The translations under genes and the position numbers were made by a program. Below, in pieces: positions 35,181-35,537 of a stretch of DNA of 35,537 nt. The stretch lies in NCBI RefSeq assembly GCF_000426245.1, contig NZ_AUEZ01000079.1, forward strand, positions 1-35,537, read 5' to 3'. The stretch's first letter is position 1. Every line of letters begins with the position of its first letter. The notes beneath the pieces are model-generated. The model ran no database searches and was not told the DNA's origin. It saw only the letters and a program-made list of their open reading frames with translations. Origin of the DNA: Bradyrhizobium sp. Ai1a-2 (lineage in GTDB: Bacteria; Pseudomonadota; Alphaproteobacteria; Rhizobiales; Xanthobacteraceae).

Positions 35181-35537
35181 CTAGGCTGTGTGGACTCTTG
35201 GGATTCTCAAATCAGATGGAACGTGATTCAAGGCTTTCTTTTAGGAGGAAGCCTTGGGCGTTACGGATCGGCTCGTTCTGAGCGACAGGCAATGGGACCG
35301 TATCTCCGGCTTGATCATCGGTCGGCCGGACCAGCGTGGTTCGACAGGCCGCGACAACCGGATGTTTGTCGAGGGCGTGTTATGGATCGTGCGAACCGGT
35401 TCGCCGTGGCGTGATCTGCCCGAAGCGTTCGGCGAATGGAACAGCGTCTTCCGACGTTTCAGCCGGTGGAGCGCCAAGGGGGTCTGGCTAGGTATGTTCG
35501 AAGCGCTGGCGGATGATCCGGACTTCGAATACCTGAT
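35181..35537 (+). mobile_element. IS5-family insertion sequence, left end and start
   Basis: A likely left end follows CTA at about 35181 (GGCTGTGTGGACTCTTGGGA), in keeping with CTAG/TA target use by the IS427 group of IS5 elements. The right end is beyond the window, so the inverted repeat cannot be verified. Confidence 0.55.
35254..35537 (+). CDS. IS5-family transposase, N-terminal part
   Basis: The frame from TTG 35254 is open to the window edge (94 codons seen) and is preceded by AGGAGG. It reads VTDRLVLSDRQWDRISGLI, then DNRMFVEGVLWIVRTGSPWR and DLPEAFGEWNSVFRRFSRW, the DUF4096-type N-terminus of IS5 transposases. The catalytic Asp would come just after the window end. Many IS5 elements of this group split the transposase over two frames joined by frameshifting; that cannot be judged here. 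Confidence 0.85.
   Translation, partial: MGVTDRLVLSDRQWDRISGLIIGRPDQRGSTGRDNRMFVEGVLWIVRTGSPWRDLPEAFGEWNSVFRRFSRWSAKGVWLGMFEALADDPDFEYL

Overview
The window looks like a chromosomal segment of a Bradyrhizobium-type alphaproteobacterium (Rhizobiales, Nitrobacteraceae). The base composition is GC-rich, and hopanoid genes hpnN and hpnO are present. There is an imuA-imuB-dnaE2 mutagenesis cassette behind an alphaproteobacterial LexA box (GAAC-N7-GAAC), and several palindromic repeat families that I recognise from such genomes. The genus is inferred from protein resemblance; no rRNA or tRNA gene is visible.

Layout. 1-288 is the 3' end of an IS1182-like transposase. 622-5355 is a hopanoid block: hpnN (RND-type hopanoid transporter), a DUF2147 exported protein on the opposite strand overlapping the hpnN 3' end, and hpnO (aminotransferase). 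5374-6004 holds a GFA-type small enzyme gene sandwiched between two related palindromes. 6001-8699 is a minus-strand ECF operon: Tat-exported metallophosphoesterase, amicyanin-like cupredoxin, ECF sigma factor, anti-sigma factor. 8955-13203 holds a small exported protein, a minus-strand GMC oxidoreductase plus alpha/beta hydrolase pair, and a divergent M20 amidohydrolase. 13387-15015 is a PiT phosphate transporter with a clear terminator.

15407-23129 is a DNA-damage block: a DUF4130-UdgX fusion on the minus strand and, divergently, imuA-imuB-dnaE2 behind a promoter whose start region is covered by a LexA box. ImuB and DnaE2 both contain in-frame insertions of the same family of palindromic repeat (about 49 codons in imuB; two copies, about 98 codons, in dnaE2). 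This is the most striking observation in the window.

23328-26788 holds a tandem universal stress protein, a YXWGXW-repeat exported protein, a 0.9-kb gene-free stretch packed with palindromic repeats (one can fold as a long stem enclosing several hairpins), and a small membrane protein. 27136-31540 encodes an adaptor and pump of the heavy-metal RND type. 31530-35064 (minus strand) holds a Tat/Sec-exported amidohydrolase, a TolC-family outer-membrane protein and an enoyl-CoA hydratase. The right edge (35254 onward) enters an IS5-family transposase, so insertion-sequence DNA lies at both ends of the window.
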